From positions 172,331,577 to 172,395,576 of the forward strand of contig NC_057861.1 of the NCBI RefSeq assembly GCF_019393635.1: a stretch of DNA of 64,000 bases, read 5' to 3'. The notes below the pieces were generated by a model. The model was not told the origin of the DNA and did not search any database. It saw only the letters and a program-made list of their open reading frames with translations. Source of the DNA: Dromiciops gliroides. Lineage: Eukaryota > Chordata > Mammalia > Microbiotheria > Microbiotheriidae. Each line of letters opens with the position of its first letter. The first letter of the stretch is position 1. Below, piece after piece: positions 61,791 to 64,000 of this stretch. A program made the translations under genes and the position numbers.

Positions 61791-62580
61791 ACCTTAAAAG
61801 CACCATGTAGATGCTAGATTGATCACTCTGATCGCACCACTGCAGTTGGTTGAGGCTAGCTGAATCTACCTGGAATTTCTGGTCTTTACTCAATCTAGTA
61901 ACCCTTTACCATACACAATTTTAATGAACTGTCCAAAGTTACAATGCAGATGAGTCTAAATGAGGCAAGTATATGATATCCATACATTGCATAACTATAG
62001 AAAATTCAATTGGTAACATAAATCCTATAAATACTTCCTAACAAGTATTTATGGAGTTAACAAAGACGACTATGGTTTATTTTAAAAGTGGAAAATTTAA
62101 TTCCTTTGAATCAGGCAAGAAAGAATGTGAATGATTAACCTATTGATCATTTGCTAATTATAGTAATGTTCCTATGGATCCCAAACCGATGACAGCAGTA
62201 TATTTTACTAATGGGTTAGGTTTATTCAGTCAAAAGTTGGCATGACTTAAAAATACATATATTCTTTACTCGTGGTCATTAGCTAATATTTATCTGAACA
62301 GCTCATCAGTTCTGTAGCAGGCATATTTATCTCCTATGACACTATAGCTAAGTTATTTTATAGCTAATTTACAGTTTGCATAATTTTTTTTCCTTAAAAT
62401 TAAATGACTGGCATGGTAAAGTGGGTACTTGGTCATAAGTTATGCTGTGTGATGCTTTTCATTTTCTACTGAGATATCATTTCACATTGTGTAGTGTCTG
62501 CCATCCTTGCATCAAAGCCCAAATGCCAAGATGAAATGTTAAGACCAAAATGGAGCATTTTTCCACATTTAGGCCAATTA

Positions 62581-63819
62581 TACCGTATTTACTCGCATAA
62601 TTTCCCCCATTTTTCTCTGATACTTTCCCTCTAAAACAGGGCATGTGGGGAGAATTATGCGAGCATCTGAGTCCTAGTCTTCTGCCACTCTTAGCTTAGA
62701 GTGAAAAAAGACTTTTAAGTGTGGAACTATGCAGCCAGTATTTTATCCAGGTAGCACAGGTGATATGATACCTCTGACGTGTGATAAGTGGTAGTTTTGA
62801 AAGGCAATGATTATCAGGAAAATTTCTCGCTTGCCTAACATGATGCTATTCCTCCTTTCTTATTTGGCTTGAAATATCCAACCTTAAAGTCATTGACAGG
62901 TTAGACAACAAAGAAAAGGGATAGTATCCCTAGAAGGCACCAGCTAAAATGCACATATATTAATTACCTATGAAAGTGCCTTTCCCATTAACATGGAGAG
63001 ATCATAAGCTATTGTAAATGAAAGTGCTTATATTAGCTACTAGCTAATAATCTAGGCCTGAGTGGATGAGATATGAGACAGGTACATTTAAATGGTGCAG
63101 TTGGATGGGACACAACAGCAAAAAGACCCAAGTATTGGGGAGTGAGGATGGAGAAAGTGGTCTGCAGGTACCCAGACAAGTCTCTGTATCTACTAAGTTA
63201 TCTGAGAAAGACTGAGAAAGTGCTTCAAAGAGGAAATCATTAGGACAACTGATGAAATGGTGGTGTTTATATCTAGGATTTCTTTTCCTTAGAAATTAAG
63301 TACCACAGGTCTGGGGGTGGGGTGGTAAAAAAAAAATAATGAAACAGCTACTAAGATCCCTAGAGAACCACTCCAATATCTCTTGGCAGGGCCAGAAACA
63401 CCTTGTCTCTTGGTCATATCTGCTAATAACCTCAAACAGTACTGTTCCATAGAGATAGAGAAATGAGTGCTGATTCAGTCTGTTCTCTTTTCTAACTCCA
63501 CAGCTACTGGCAAGCAGTCTTGTGATGCATGGTATAGCCTTAATTTAAACATTTTTTCTGCCTTGCCAAGGATAGTCCACTTGACACAAGCAGCTGCTTT
63601 GAGCTGTGAAATTGATTGACGTTCTTAAAGCCCAAGGACCTTCTCCTGGCAGCCATGGTTGCCATTCCAGAACAGGGAAGACACAAAAATGGGTAGATAC
63701 GTGTGATCCTGGAGGACAATGGAGGATGTTTCTTGATTTTCTTCTCAAAATTGGGTGATGGGGAAGAAGGAAGACAGCAAGAGAATACAAGAGGGGGAAA
63801 TATTTGAGTAAATACGGTA
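62581..63819. mobile_element. Putative DNA transposon with terminal inverted repeats, in the last MAK intron
   Basis: Left end TACCGTATTTACTC then GCATAATTTCCCCC (62581-62608). The right end, reversed, is TACCGTATTTACTC then AAATATTTCCCCC (63793-63819). The outer 14 bases are identical and the rest is similar with one gap. An extra inverted copy of the inner part (GGGGAGAATTATGCGAG) lies at 62647-62663. The outermost TA could be the target duplication, as in Tc1/mariner-like elements, but this is not proven. I see no transposase; an open frame at 63892-63545 (minus) reaches past the right end and has no recognised domain. Confidence 0.55.
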
Positions 63820-64000
63820 ATGACCTGGTTTTATTTTCTTGTGGGAGACTCACAAAAGTGGGAGCACTGGAAGACACTTCTCTTACACACAATGTTTTCC
63901 TAAGGTTATCACTTGAGAGTGATTAATATTTACTTCTTTTTTTACCTTTCCTCCTATCACCGGCTGTAGATTTATCTGATAGGCAGAGTAAATGAAGAGA

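Noticed and set aside
63545-63892. 115-codon minus-strand frame as an upstream MAK exon
   Set aside because: It does not match the human MAK sequence preceding the last exon and it spans the right inverted repeat of the putative transposon.

Overview
The window is mammalian nuclear DNA from a marsupial, most likely an Australian one. The evidence is about two dozen young tRNA-derived SINEs of the WSINE/WALLSI type, several MAR1 CORE-SINEs, marsupial-type L1 and L2 copies, and spliced host genes whose products resemble human proteins. The species cannot be fixed from the sequence alone. About half or more of the window is interspersed repeats.

Four host genes can be supported, in the gene order of human 6p24. 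(1) C6orf52 (a TRNAU1AP-like protein), minus strand, two coding exons at 249-438 and 1054-1124; its 3' part lies beyond the left edge. (2) PAK1IP1, plus strand, complete in ten coding exons from 16029 to 32461 (388 residues), starting in a GC-rich island at about 15.4-16.3 kb. (3) TMEM14C, plus strand, complete: a noncoding first exon ending at 45838 and four coding exons from 49507 to 55156 (107 residues). (4) MAK, minus strand, only its last coding exon (61094-61248) and 3' UTR; the rest lies beyond the right edge. C6orf52 and PAK1IP1 are divergent and may share the island, while TMEM14C and MAK converge.

Layout. 0-15 kb: C6orf52 introns and upstream DNA, a 3' L1 fragment with a SINE at the same target site, a chain of L2 3' ends interrupted by a solo LTR and a second L1, and another solo LTR. 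15-32.6 kb: PAK1IP1, with a reverse solo LTR in intron 2 and intron 7 (7.2 kb) holding an inverted L1, SINEs, an LTR and an L2. 32.6-45.5 kb: intergenic, with two further solo LTRs and SINE-seeded microsatellites. 45.5-55.6 kb: TMEM14C, with an old L1 in intron 1. 54.2-64 kb: no young SINE recognised, only two old MIR-type pieces and one element with terminal inverted repeats inside MAK.

The genes do not form one pathway: PAK1IP1 acts in 60S ribosome assembly, TMEM14C in mitochondrial haem synthesis, MAK in cilia and germ cells, and C6orf52 is uncharacterised. I found no new multi-gene system. The observations most worth a second look are a decayed duplicate of a C6orf52 exon, an element of about 1.24 kb with terminal inverted repeats, a 24-base exact repeat between a TMEM14C intron and its 3' end, and a double insertion at one target site. 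All family assignments and human comparisons are from memory, without database searches.
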